DNA of 43,579 nucleotides from Burkholderiales bacterium (lineage in GTDB: Bacteria > Pseudomonadota > Gammaproteobacteria > Burkholderiales > Casimicrobiaceae). The stretch covers positions 1 through 43,579 of the forward strand of contig JANXNI010000091.1 of the NCBI GenBank assembly GCA_025354165.1, written 5' to 3'. The first letter of the stretch is position 1. Each line of letters begins with the position of its first letter. This document shows positions 18,756-32,882 of the stretch, one piece after another. Both the position numbers and the translations under genes were made by a program. Under the pieces are notes generated by a model. The model had not been told where the DNA came from and made no database searches. It worked only from the letters and a program-made list of their open reading frames with translations.

Positions 18756-18786
18756 GCGTAAACTCTGTACTCGACCCCAGAGTCAA
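18756..18786 (-). promoter_or_regulatory. MerR-type promoter/operator of the copper ATPase
   Basis: On the minus strand a -35 TTGACT (18781-18786) is separated from TTACGC (18756-18761) by 19 bp, the long spacing typical of MerR-activated promoters. The spacer contains an inverted repeat ACTCTG...CAGAGT (18762-18767 and 18778-18783). The -10 match is weak. The site lies between copA and the regulator gene that starts at 18796. Confidence 0.75.
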
Positions 18787-18795
18787 GCTTTTTTT

Positions 18796-19230
18796 ATGAA
18801 AACTGTTGCAACGGCTTCAAATGCGGGGACTCTCACTATAGGCCACCTCGCCCGTGCGGCGAACGTGGGTGTCGAGACGATTCGCTACTACCAGGAACGT
18901 GGACTGTTACCAGTGCCTGTCGCGCAAGGTGCTTATCGGCGCTATTCCGCTCATTTGGTCGGTCGCATTCGCTTCATCAAACGAGGGCAGGAACTGGGGC
19001 TAACACTGGCCGAAATCACCGAACTGTTACGACTGGAAGATGGCGCTGATCGCCCGTCGATTCGACGCATTGCCAATGCACGACTCGTCCAGATTGACCA
19101 CAAAATCGCCGACCTTGAACGCATGCGAAGTGTGTTGAGTCTTCTGGTGGAACAGTGCGAGCACACCAAGAAAAGCCTTCCATGTCCAATCATCGCGACC
19201 CTAGCTAACGTCCAAACCGCTGAAGCCTAG
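18796..19230 (+). CDS. MerR-family metal-responsive regulator (CueR/MerR-like)
   Basis: 144 residues. An N-terminal helix-turn-helix (LTIGHLARAANVGVETIRYY, about 13-32) is followed by the dimerisation helix and the metal loop CEHTKKSLPC (C121 and C130). The sequence around GQELGLTLAEITELLRLEDG is close to the Hg-regulator MerR, but the first Hg-binding Cys there is replaced (GADR at 83-86), leaving only two Cys with eight residues between them. Two Cys fit monovalent Cu/Ag sensing better than Hg. It is divergent from copA and should bind the 19-bp-spacer promoter between them, repressing without metal and activating with metal. Confidence 0.88.
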   Translation: MKTVATASNAGTLTIGHLARAANVGVETIRYYQERGLLPVPVAQGAYRRYSAHLVGRIRFIKRGQELGLTLAEITELLRLEDGADRPSIRRIANARLVQIDHKIADLERMRSVLSLLVEQCEHTKKSLPCPIIATLANVQTAEA

Positions 19231-19232
19231 TT

Positions 19233-19415
19233 TCAGCGTCGCGTTCGAGGCTTCTTGGGTGTGTAATGACGACGCTCGTGACGTAGCTTTCGGTTGCGGA
19301 ACGCAAGCCAGCCGATACCGCCAATGATTGCGACGAACATGACGGCCATCAGCGGTGCGACGCGGGCTAACAGCTCCGGCGGCGCATCCATAATCGCTTT
19401 GAATTCGTGCGGCAT
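19233..19415 (-). CDS. Small single-span membrane protein
   Basis: 60 residues with one membrane helix (about 20-40, LMAVMFVAIIGGIGWLAF) and a basic, Arg/Lys-rich tail (RKLRHERRHYTPKKPRTRR) that should face the cytoplasm. It is the last gene of the minus-strand copper operon, 15 bases after the five-span membrane gene and convergent with the MerR gene, only two bases away. No family recognised. Confidence 0.65.
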   Translation of the reverse strand: MPHEFKAIMDAPPELLARVAPLMAVMFVAIIGGIGWLAFRNRKLRHERRHYTPKKPRTRR

Positions 19416-19430
19416 GACTGGCCGGAACGG

Positions 19431-19982
19431 TTAAATCCGTACCGCAGAGCGCGCCAGCTCAGCGCCAATCTTGCGTGCTAGCTGCCATCCTGACGTCGCG
19501 GTGATCGCGGCAACGCCGAGCGCGAAAACGCAGGGGCCGCTGGCGTCGAGTACGCGCGCTGCGAAAGCACCCGTTACCATCACAACCCCAAACGCTATGA
19601 AGCCCGCAAACTCCTTTCCGCGACGTGACGTAGTGATCATGTTGGCTTCGGTAACGCCAACCGTTAACACGCAAAAACCGAGTATGCCTAACATCGAAGG
19701 CGTACCGATGCCGTTGCCGCCCCAGAAACCTGCGTGCATTGCTGTTACCCATGCCACTAGAGCAAGCGCAACCAATAGCGACGCGCTCCCCACGACCCAA
19801 CAATGAATCGCACTGCGCAACAGATCCACCGCCTCACGGTGTTCGACATGCATGCGTGCAATATAGACCGTGAGCATGGCCGAACTTGCGAGCAAGATGC
19901 AATCGCGTGTGGCGATGCCGAGTAGGAGTGCTACCAGCACTCCTACCCATGGCAATTGGTTTGACCAGCGACCGGTCAGCAT
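19431..19982 (-). CDS. Five-span membrane protein of unknown function
   Basis: 183 residues, almost all hydrophobic, with about five predicted membrane helices (for example WVGVLVALLLGIATRD and SLLVALALVAWVTAMHAGFW). No metal motif stands out apart from a short HVEHRE segment between helices. The ATG at 19982 lies six bases after the stop of cusF, so it belongs to the same operon. I do not recognise the family. It could be a membrane partner of the periplasmic copper proteins, but the sequence does not show a function. Confidence 0.72.
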   Translation of the reverse strand: MLTGRWSNQLPWVGVLVALLLGIATRDCILLASSAMLTVYIARMHVEHREAVDLLRSAIHCWVVGSASLLVALALVAWVTAMHAGFWGGNGIGTPSMLGILGFCVLTVGVTEANMITTSRRGKEFAGFIAFGVVMVTGAFAARVLDASGPCVFALGVAAITATSGWQLARKIGAELARSAVRI

Positions 19983-19988
19983 CGTGCG

Positions 19989-20294
19989 CTACTTTGCTGG
20001 CTGGATATCGGTGACCACGTACGCAGAGCCATCCTTGATAACTTTGAATTTAATCTTGTCACCCGCCTTTGCCTTGTCGAGCAGTGCGGCGTCCTTCACC
20101 TGAAACACCATCGTCATACCGGGCATATCCAGATTTTTAATGTCTTCGTGCTTGAGGGTGATTTTCTTGGCGTCTTTGTCGACCTTGCGTACTTCGGCGT
20201 TGGTCATATCGGCCTCATCGGCGAACACTGTTGCGGCGAAACTGGCGGTCATCGCGATAGCGGTCGTGGCTAAAAGTGTTTTGAACAGATTCAT
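19989..20294 (-). CDS. cusF: CusF-like periplasmic copper chaperone
   Basis: 101 residues with a signal peptide ending FAATVFADE. The OB-fold core has LKHEDIKNLDMPGMTMVFQV, the CusF copper motif: His, then Met-x-Met. The Trp that caps the copper in E. coli CusF (WPEMTM) is replaced by Met here (MPGMTM). Such a change keeps Cu(I) binding possible but alters the cation-pi site. It sits between copI and a membrane protein gene in the operon. It should carry Cu(I) or Ag(I) in the periplasm to the CusCBA pump encoded upstream. Confidence 0.9.
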   Translation of the reverse strand: MNLFKTLLATTAIAMTASFAATVFADEADMTNAEVRKVDKDAKKITLKHEDIKNLDMPGMTMVFQVKDAALLDKAKAGDKIKFKVIKDGSAYVVTDIQPAK

Positions 20295-20395
20295 GGTGAT
20301 GCTTTCAATCGAGAAATTACGTTGTGGGAGTTAGAGTGACGAAACGCGTCCGAATGGGTTTGGACGACTTTGAGTGATCGTTGTGCGCCGGATGG

Positions 20396-20914
20396 TTAGT
20401 GTTTATGTGAATGACCGTCACCTTTGGTGACCTTGATGGTCCCCACCATGCCAGCCTGGTAGTGACCGGCGATCAGGCAAGCAAAGTCGAAGTCACCGGC
20501 CTTGTTGAAGTTCCAGATGATTTCGCCGGTTTTGCCCACGGGCACGTGAGCCATGTAGGGCTCATCGTGTTCCATATTGGGAAACTTAACCATCAAGGCC
20601 GCGTGCTCTTCCAGTTCTTTCTTCGTGCCGATCACGAACTCGTGCAGTTGCTTGCCCTCGTTCTTAACGACAATTTTGATGGTTTCACCTTGCTTGACTT
20701 CGATCTTGTCCGGTGTGAAACGCATGGCGTCAGACATCGTTAGGGTGACGGTTCCCTTAACGGCTTTCGCGTCGCCTGCGATGCCCCATTCCTTTTGTTC
20801 CTTTTTTACAATGCCGGACTTCTTGGCGTGGTCTTCGTCGCCGTGCGCTTGAACCAGCGTTGCAGCAGTCAGTGCAAACAGTGCTGCACCGAGGATTTTG
20901 GCCATTTTTTTCAT
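20396..20914 (-). CDS. copI: Cupredoxin (CopI-like)
   Basis: 172 residues with a signal peptide (GAALFALTAATLVQA) and a cupredoxin domain. Type-1 copper ligands are visible: His in LHEFVIGT (about 120), Cys in FDFACLIAGHYQAGM, with the following His and Met. A His-rich stretch near the N-terminus (HGDEDHAKK) and HSHKH at the C-terminus may bind extra copper. EPYMAHVPVGKTGE matches the periplasmic CopI proteins described in copper-tolerant proteobacteria. It lies between the Tat-exported oxidase and cusF. A second ATG at 20905 is possible. Confidence 0.88.
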   Translation of the reverse strand: MKKMAKILGAALFALTAATLVQAHGDEDHAKKSGIVKKEQKEWGIAGDAKAVKGTVTLTMSDAMRFTPDKIEVKQGETIKIVVKNEGKQLHEFVIGTKKELEEHAALMVKFPNMEHDEPYMAHVPVGKTGEIIWNFNKAGDFDFACLIAGHYQAGMVGTIKVTKGDGHSHKH

Positions 20915-20961
20915 GATTCTTCTTTCATTTCTTTGTGTGAGTAGATGTTGTTTGGAGCGGT

Positions 20962-22392
20962 TCAGTGGCCCATGCTTTTGTGGTCAATGGGTTTGCGAAC
21001 CTGCACCTCGATGTTTTTGGCGGGCATGCGCTCGGCCGGCATAGCGCCGCGTCCAGCGCTGTTTGCTTCGGCCTTGAAGCGCGCCGGGTCAGGCAGCGTG
21101 CCTGTCCACTCGTAGGCCACTTCACCGGGCGGATGCTTGTACCAACCGGGATCGGAGTAATCACCCGGTTTTTGCTCTTTGCGCACTTTGACCATGCTGA
21201 ACATGCCGCCCATGCCCACTGATCCGAACGGGCCGGTGCCGGTCATCATCTGCGCGGTGTTGTCTGGCAGTGGCATTTGCATTTCGGTCATGTCGTGCAT
21301 GCCGCGCTCCGCCATCGCCATGTAGTCGGGAATCAAATTGGTGATTTTCTTGGCGACACTGCGATGGTCAACGCCGATCATCGTGGGCACCTCATGGCCC
21401 ATCGCGTTCATGGTGTGGTGGCTCTTGTGACAGTGGAACGCCCAATCGCCCGGCTCATCCGCCAAGAAATCAAGTTGCCGCATTTGTCCGACCGCCACGT
21501 CCGTCGTCACTTCGGGCCATCGTGTTGACTTTGGCGTCGGCCCACCGTCGGTACCTGTGATGAAGAACTCATGCCCGTGCAGATGGATTGGGTGATTGGT
21601 CATGGTGAGATTGCCGATGCGAATACGCACCTTATCGCCCTGCCGCACGTTCAACGTGTCGATGCCGGGGAACACGCGGCTGTTCCATGTCCACAGGTTG
21701 AAGTCCACCATCGTCATGATCTTTGGCGTGTAGGCACCGGGATCAATGTCGTACGAATTGAGCAGAAACACAAAGTCGCGATCCACCGGATCGATCAGCG
21801 GATGCTTGTCTTTCGGATGCGTAATCCAGAAACCCATCATGCCCATCGCCATCTGCACCATCTCGTCCGCATGCGGGTGATACATGAACGTGCCGGGACG
21901 ACGCGCAACGAACTCATAGACGAAGGTTTTTCCGGGCGCAATGCCTGGTTGCGTCAAGCCCGTGACGCCGTCCATGCCGTTGGGCAGGCGCTGGCCGTGC
22001 CAATGCACGCTGGTGACTTCACCGAGTTTATTGGTCACAAAGATACGTACTCGATCTCCTTCGACGACTTCAATCGTTGGCCCCGGACTTTGCCCGTTGT
22101 AGCCCCACAAATGCGCCTTGAACCCTTCGCACATTTCACGCACGACGGGTTCGGCGACCAGGTGAAACTCCTTTACTCCCTGATTCATGCGCCACGGCAA
22201 TGTCCAGCCGTTGAGCGTGACCACGGGGTTATACGGTCGCCCGGTGCTTGGGACTAGCGGTGGCATGGTGTCCGCCTTCATTTGCATGACTGGCTCTGGC
22301 AGTGCTGCCATCGCAACGCGGCTGACGGAGGCGGCGGCCACTGCACCGCCGGCAATGCCTGCTGAACGTAAAAAATCTCTTCTGGAACTCAT
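20962..22392 (-). CDS. Tat-exported multicopper oxidase
   Basis: 476 residues. The N-terminus MSSRRDFLRSAGIAGG is a twin-arginine signal, so the folded, copper-loaded enzyme is exported. All four copper motifs are present: HWHGQRLP, HPHADEM, HPIHLHGHEF and HCHKSHHTMNAMGH. A Met-rich stretch at the end (PFGSVGMGGMFSMVKV) follows the core. It probably oxidises Cu(I) to Cu(II) in the periplasm. The ATG at 22392 is preceded by AAGGA; the longer frame upstream does not start with a Tat signal. It lies between the lipoprotein channel gene and copI in one operon. The name is left blank because copA would clash with the ATPase. Confidence 0.92.
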   Translation of the reverse strand: MSSRRDFLRSAGIAGGAVAAASVSRVAMAALPEPVMQMKADTMPPLVPSTGRPYNPVVTLNGWTLPWRMNQGVKEFHLVAEPVVREMCEGFKAHLWGYNGQSPGPTIEVVEGDRVRIFVTNKLGEVTSVHWHGQRLPNGMDGVTGLTQPGIAPGKTFVYEFVARRPGTFMYHPHADEMVQMAMGMMGFWITHPKDKHPLIDPVDRDFVFLLNSYDIDPGAYTPKIMTMVDFNLWTWNSRVFPGIDTLNVRQGDKVRIRIGNLTMTNHPIHLHGHEFFITGTDGGPTPKSTRWPEVTTDVAVGQMRQLDFLADEPGDWAFHCHKSHHTMNAMGHEVPTMIGVDHRSVAKKITNLIPDYMAMAERGMHDMTEMQMPLPDNTAQMMTGTGPFGSVGMGGMFSMVKVRKEQKPGDYSDPGWYKHPPGEVAYEWTGTLPDPARFKAEANSAGRGAMPAERMPAKNIEVQVRKPIDHKSMGH

Positions 22393-22455
22393 AAAACAAT
22401 CCTTGAGTACGTGGGTTCGCAATAGGTAGGGGTGAGGGCACTCGTTGGCGAGGGG

Positions 22456-23925
22456 CTAGTGCATTGCATCGCCGCCTCCTGTTGGCGCGGGACCAGCACC
22501 CATGCTTTGCATCATCATGGGTTTGCCCAAAATGGACGATTGCAACGCAGCGTCGGCCAGCCAGAATTGCTGTTGCGCATTGATAGCAGCAATCACGCTG
22601 GCGATCTGGTCGCGCGAGTCGGCCAGCAGCTCGAACACGCCGATCAACATGCCGTTGTAGCGGAGCACGTTTTCGTCGGCGATGAGCTTGCGCAGCGGTA
22701 CGATTTCGTCGCGATAGTGCTTTGCGATGTCATAGGTAGTGCGATAGGCCGAATAGCTTTCACGCAGATTGGACCCGGCGGCACGTACCGTGCCTTCAAG
22801 GCGATTGGTGGCGGCGAGCATCTGCGCATTTATCGCATCGCGCTTCAAGTCACCCCAGTCAAATATGGGCAGCGTCAAGGCCACTTCGAAACCGCGCGCC
22901 TGAGTGCGTTGCCCGTCGGCACGATCTTTCGACGTGTTGCGAATCACGCTCAGTTCGATGTCGGTGAAGCTTGTCAGTACGTTCAATCCCTGCGCTGCCG
23001 CTGTCGCATTGACGGCAGCCTGAGCGGTCTTGATGTCCAGTCTGCTCCTCGATGCTGCGGCGCTTACTTCGTCCGGTGCGCGAGGAGCCGTCGGAATGTC
23101 TGGTAGGCGTCCCGGCAATGTCAGTTGTTGCGCTTGACTGTCAGTCAAACCCAGCAACCGTACCAATGTCTCTCGACTCGCTGTAGCTGCGTGCGAGGCG
23201 TTAGCCCATTGCGCTGAAGCATCGGCATAAAACGCCTGCTGCCGCGCTCGTTGCAGTTTGTTGAAGTTACCTATGGCCAACATACGTCGCGCAAGCTCGG
23301 CGCTGGCTTCGGCTGAATCGCTGACTTGTTTCGCGTAGGCCAACGATTGCTGGGCGCTCACGGCGGCGACCCATGCCTGACGAACTTGTGTCACTTTGTC
23401 GACAACGTCAGCGGTAAGTTGCAGTTGCCCTTGCTCAAGCCTGCTTTGCGCGATACGGTTGCGCCTAGGCAAGGTGAGTACGTCAAGTAATCCAACCCCC
23501 AGCATGCGGCCCACATCGATGGTGCCGGGGGATCGAATCCAGTCGAGTGTCAGTAATGGATTCGGCAACCGGCCCGACTGTGCCGCGCTTGCGCCGTCGG
23601 CCCAGCTTTGCGCGAGCAGCGCTTGCATCGCCGGGCTATTGATCAGCGCCAAGTGAACTGCGTCATCGGCACTCAGTGGTTTGGCGAGGATGAGTGTGGC
23701 TGTGGCTTGTAGGTCAACGCGTTCTCGGTCAGTCTGAGCGAGGGCGAGTTTGCCGCCCGTGAGGTTGCCGACATCCTGATTGACTCGCGCAATCGACTGC
23801 TTGACGTCGACGGTGGCGCATCCCGCCAAAATCAGTGTGCCCGTTGCGATAAGTGCCAGCACCATCCGCGTCGGACGTACCCGGAATGCCGATGCAGCAG
23901 GCGTCTGTTTCGAGTTACTCGTCAT
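22456..23925 (-). CDS. TolC-family outer-membrane lipoprotein
   Basis: 489 residues. A signal peptide ends in the lipobox LAGC (about residues 33-36), so it should be lipid-anchored in the outer membrane. The rest has the TolC-family helical layout (SADDAVHLALINSPAMQALL) with two repeats. The C-terminus is Met-rich (KPMMMQSMGAGPAP). It sits directly upstream of the multicopper oxidase with a 63-base gap. No pump or adaptor is encoded beside it, so it may work with the CusBA proteins or act as the copper-related outer-membrane protein of this operon. Its ATG overlaps the stop of the preceding gene (ATGA). Confidence 0.88.
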   Translation of the reverse strand: MTSNSKQTPAASAFRVRPTRMVLALIATGTLILAGCATVDVKQSIARVNQDVGNLTGGKLALAQTDRERVDLQATATLILAKPLSADDAVHLALINSPAMQALLAQSWADGASAAQSGRLPNPLLTLDWIRSPGTIDVGRMLGVGLLDVLTLPRRNRIAQSRLEQGQLQLTADVVDKVTQVRQAWVAAVSAQQSLAYAKQVSDSAEASAELARRMLAIGNFNKLQRARQQAFYADASAQWANASHAATASRETLVRLLGLTDSQAQQLTLPGRLPDIPTAPRAPDEVSAAASRSRLDIKTAQAAVNATAAAQGLNVLTSFTDIELSVIRNTSKDRADGQRTQARGFEVALTLPIFDWGDLKRDAINAQMLAATNRLEGTVRAAGSNLRESYSAYRTTYDIAKHYRDEIVPLRKLIADENVLRYNGMLIGVFELLADSRDQIASVIAAINAQQQFWLADAALQSSILGKPMMMQSMGAGPAPTGGGDAMH

Positions 23926-24305
23926 GGTTTAGCTCCATGGCCAGCGTGGGGATTTGGAGTGGGTGGGGCACTTGGTTTGGCAGGGGTAGTCGGTACGGAT
24001 GATTCCGTGACCTCGGGCGCTTGCGCTTCCTTGAGATAGGTGCGCCAACCACCAATCCGTGTGACTGTATCGTTGGCCTCGCGCCATGAACCCAGCTTCT
24101 GGTCAGTCATGGGCTTGTAGCGCGACAGTACCGAATCAAATCGCAGCGGCACGGGTGCACCAAGGGCGACGGGCGGCGCGCTAGGCGTTGTTGCACTCGC
24201 GGAGAGCGTCTCGGGTGCGACGGACATGGCGTGATCATGTTGGGCGTACGCAACGCCAGCAAAGACCATCGTTGCGCCGATGCTGAATGCGACAGGGGCG
24301 CGCAT
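23922..24305 (-). CDS. Small secreted His-containing protein of the copper operon
   Basis: 127 residues from the ATG at 24305 (MRAPVAFSIGATMVFAGVAY, a signal peptide ending at AYAQ). Upstream starts at 24344 (ATG) and 24362 (GTG) would lengthen the N-terminal region; none has a strong ribosome site. The mature protein starts HDHAM and ends NPHAGHGAKP, with a Pro/Ala/Thr-rich middle, so it has two His clusters for copper. It overlaps the following channel lipoprotein gene by four bases. Proteins of this shape often precede CopB/TolC-like genes in Burkholderiales; no function is known to me. Confidence 0.7.
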   Translation of the reverse strand: MRAPVAFSIGATMVFAGVAYAQHDHAMSVAPETLSASATTPSAPPVALGAPVPLRFDSVLSRYKPMTDQKLGSWREANDTVTRIGGWRTYLKEAQAPEVTESSVPTTPAKPSAPPTPNPHAGHGAKP

Positions 24306-24475
24306 ACGACGCGCGCACCCATCACGGGGAGAAAAATAAAACATAAGAAATCTCGGATGCACGATCTGCCCGAAGTTCGGAGGCAGTCAGGTTTATCGAA
24401 GAGCACGCTGCAAACTGCGCAACGTGGACGAGCGGCTATCCCGGCTGTGAGGCAATCACAACCGGAACGGTGTGG

Positions 24476-24907
24476 CTAGGCTCGTGGGGGTCGTTCTAGA
24501 CCGTTCGCGACATTGCGTACGCGAGAAACTGCGGATTCAGGAAACGACGCTGATTCGGCTGCGGGAATGTCCGCAACAACGGTTGCATCGCTGAGCACAG
24601 CGCTGCACAGATGACACCCCGCACAGGCTGCACATTTGCTGCGAGTATCGTCTTGGGTAGAGCCATCACCTGTGTCGTTGTTGTGCGCTGCAGTGGACTG
24701 ATGTTCGCCATGTCCGGTCGCGGCATCGTGGTGAGCCAATGAAACGCCGCGCTGCGTGTGCGTTGTTGACGTAACAGTAGCCGCCAAGGCCGCAAGTGCC
24801 TTGACCCGATGGCATTCGCCAAACGACGCAACAGCCATTGCCTGCATGCTGATCGTCAGACTCAGAAGCAACAATAGAGCACGACGAAATTGGCGAGAAA
24901 TGTTCAT
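24476..24907 (-). CDS. Small secreted Cys/His-rich protein heading the copper operon
   Basis: 143 residues with a signal peptide (ALLLLLSLTISMQAMAVAS). The mature part has a His-rich stretch (SLAHHDAATGHGEHQS), then a Cys cluster (SKCAACAGCHLCSAVLSD) and a C-terminal ERPPRA. The layout matches other small periplasmic proteins at the front of metal operons, and the C-terminal PERP-type ending recalls CzcI. It probably binds copper in the periplasm. It lies 170 bases upstream of the next gene and may be the first gene of the transcript that runs to 19233. Confidence 0.75.
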   Translation of the reverse strand: MNISRQFRRALLLLLSLTISMQAMAVASFGECHRVKALAALAATVTSTTHTQRGVSLAHHDAATGHGEHQSTAAHNNDTGDGSTQDDTRSKCAACAGCHLCSAVLSDATVVADIPAAESASFPESAVSRVRNVANGLERPPRA

Positions 24908-25259
24908 TACAGTTATGTCGAAAGTGTAGCTGAGATCAAATTGGGATTGCTAAGTTCCCGCCAAAACAAAACAACAGATTGATCGTTGTAGCTGCCGCGA
25001 ACGCCCCAGTCTGGCCGTCGATAGCGATGCGTGAGCGGCTGATTGATGTTGCACTCGTTCGCATGTGCAGGTATCTACAGCTTTACGATGAGTCCATTAT
25101 TTTGTAGCTGCGGGGAGCCGATTATTTTGGAAAGTCGACTTTGTCAATTTGAGCTTCTCGCTCCATAGAAAATGGCGGCTAACGCAAGAAGCTGCTGCGC
25201 CCTTTCTTGGATACTGCACGAGCGAATCAGCCATCGTGCGCATGACGGGCATCCGATTC
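24908..25259. other. Intergenic region between copper and zinc blocks
   Basis: 352 bases that must hold the promoter for the minus-strand gene starting at 24907 and the 3' end of the czc transcript. Short open frames here do not look coding. No strong terminator hairpin or promoter pair was seen. Confidence 0.4.
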
Positions 25260-25661
25260 TTACTTGATCGTAAATCGCAGCGTGCTGGCCAACTTGCCTT
25301 CGGGTGTAATCACAACGACCGCCTTGGTGCCCGTAGCAACATTGAACTTGCCTTTGGCCTCAAGTTTCGAATCTCCGACGGGTGTGAGATCAGCCTCCAC
25401 TTTTTCTGTACCGCTGAGCAGGGTGATCTTGCCTTTCGCGCCCTTGGCAGACATGGGCTTGCCATGGTCGCTCAGATAGACCGTGATGAGATCCGGTTTG
25501 GCCAGCAGTTCCGCGTCGAACGCTTTGCCTTCCGACACGATGCCGCCGAACTTGGGTTTGTGATCGTCTCCGTGCCCACCCGCTGCAAATACGGCTGGTG
25601 CGGCAACTAGGCCGAGCGCTAGCGTGACTGCGAGAGCGATAAAGGGGGACTTCTGTTTCAT
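25260..25661 (-). CDS. Small secreted protein resembling a CzcB N-terminal domain
   Basis: 133 residues with a signal peptide ending PAVFAAGG. The mature protein starts with a His cluster (GGHGDDHKPKFGGIV) and continues FDAELLAKPDLITVYLSDHG and KPMSAKGAKGKITLL. Its order of motifs (GG, then E-x(n)-P-x(n)-Y-x-x-D-x-GKP, then AKG) matches the N-terminal part of the CzcB encoded at 29903 (PNGGKLFVEAGYGLE, KDGKPIAP, LKAKG). It looks like a free-standing version of that metal-binding domain, perhaps a periplasmic zinc/cobalt chaperone. It is the last gene of the czc series, 79 bases after czcD. Confidence 0.78.
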   Translation of the reverse strand: MKQKSPFIALAVTLALGLVAAPAVFAAGGHGDDHKPKFGGIVSEGKAFDAELLAKPDLITVYLSDHGKPMSAKGAKGKITLLSGTEKVEADLTPVGDSKLEAKGKFNVATGTKAVVVITPEGKLASTLRFTIK

Positions 25662-25740
25662 GGTGTTTCCTTTCGAATTAAAGAAATTTGAGCGTGTTGT
25701 TTGTTAGTTAAGGATAAGGACGCGCGGTGGGGTTGCGCAC

Positions 25741-31474
<5,734 letters not shown>

Positions 31475-31480
31475 CCATTC

Positions 31481-32785
31481 CTATTGCTTTTGCTCGATGG
31501 ACGGATCGCCAAGCAAGCGTTCGATTTCGCTGGCGGCGCGATGCGTTTCCGCTAAGGCCCGCAGATATTGCGTTCTCGCCTGAATCAGCGTGCGCTGCGC
31601 ATCCAGCGTTTCCAGAAAGCTGAATTTGCCGGCGTCAAAGCCCTTGCCCGCGGCCTCATAGGCGCTTTGCGCGCCGGGCAGCACCTCGTTACGCAAGGCA
31701 TCCACTTCCGTGCGCGCGGTCAACAGACGTTCGCGCGCTTGCAGGACTTCGCTATGCAGACGAAGGCGGTTGGCGGTGATCTCGTCACGCGCCTTGTCCT
31801 CGCGCCGCAGCGCCTCCAGCAGATTGCCCTGATTGCCATCAAAGAACGGCAACGGCAACGACACGCCCAACAGGATTTGATTCGTTGATTCTGGTGCGCG
31901 CTTCACACCGAGACTGATCGTGGGATCAGGCGTACGCTTAGTCTGCTCCACGCGGGTCAGCGCTACGCGGCGTTGTAGTTCAACTTCGGTACGGCGCAGA
32001 CTCGGCGACTGCAATATGCGTCGATCAAGTACCACGGCGGATGGCACTTCCGGTAGATCAACGACCGCGCCATCCACTCGCTCAAAGCGCGGCGTCGCGT
32101 TGCCCCAAAGCGCAGAGAGCTTCTGCCGTGCAATACGCAAATCACCCTGCGCCTGTGACAGTTCGACTTTCACCTGAGCCTCGGCCACGTGGGCTTTGGT
32201 CTCTTCGACCGGCGAGATTTTTCCGGCAATCACGCGCTTGCTGGTGACTTCGGTGACGCGTTGGGTGAGAGAGAGCGTTTGTTGGGCCAGACGAATGCGT
32301 TCTTGCGCAGAAAGTACATCGAAAAACGCGCCAATCACCGCCGCACGCGCTTCACCTTGTCGCTGTGTCATCTCGGCGGCGGCCAGCTCACGACCGCGCT
32401 GCGATGCGTCAATACGAGCCTGCCGTTTGCCACCCATCTCAATGGGCAGGTTGATCTGCAAGGCGCTGCTGCGAGTCGCGCTGCGCGTATCCTCCTGCAC
32501 GAAGGAAAGCTCAGGATTGGGGCGCGCCTGTCCTTGAATTAACGCGCCTTCGGTCGCCGCGTATTCGCGTCGTGCGAGGGCGATGTCCGGATTGTTCGCA
32601 AGCGCGAGCTGGATCGCTGCCGCTAGCGTTAGCGTTGCCGCAGGCTCTGTCGTCGGCGCGTAGACGGGCGTGTTGCTGGACCCAAAATCGGGCAACACGG
32701 ACTGAGCCGCGGTTGCCACTGAAATTATTGAAAAGGCCGCAATAGTAAGCGGCAATAACACCGAATGAAACGCAGGATTGCGCAT
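31481..32785 (-). CDS. czcC: Outer-membrane channel of divalent-metal RND pump
   Basis: 434 residues with a signal peptide (PLTIAAFSIISVATAAQS) and the TolC-family double helical repeat (TLAAAIQLALANNPDIALAR). The sequence PNPELSFVQEDTRS and the linked czcBA genes give the CzcC assignment. It forms the outer-membrane exit duct. The ATG is preceded by AGGAG. A 97-base gap separates it from czcI. Confidence 0.92.
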   Translation of the reverse strand: MRNPAFHSVLLPLTIAAFSIISVATAAQSVLPDFGSSNTPVYAPTTEPAATLTLAAAIQLALANNPDIALARREYAATEGALIQGQARPNPELSFVQEDTRSATRSSALQINLPIEMGGKRQARIDASQRGRELAAAEMTQRQGEARAAVIGAFFDVLSAQERIRLAQQTLSLTQRVTEVTSKRVIAGKISPVEETKAHVAEAQVKVELSQAQGDLRIARQKLSALWGNATPRFERVDGAVVDLPEVPSAVVLDRRILQSPSLRRTEVELQRRVALTRVEQTKRTPDPTISLGVKRAPESTNQILLGVSLPLPFFDGNQGNLLEALRREDKARDEITANRLRLHSEVLQARERLLTARTEVDALRNEVLPGAQSAYEAAGKGFDAGKFSFLETLDAQRTLIQARTQYLRALAETHRAASEIERLLGDPSIEQKQ

Positions 32786-32882
32786 CGAATTCTCCTGATT
32801 GTTGAAACAAAAAAGGACGAATTCGGCGAGGCGTTAGCTACACGAAAATCTTAGAGATAGATGAGCAGTCGAACTCGCCGAA

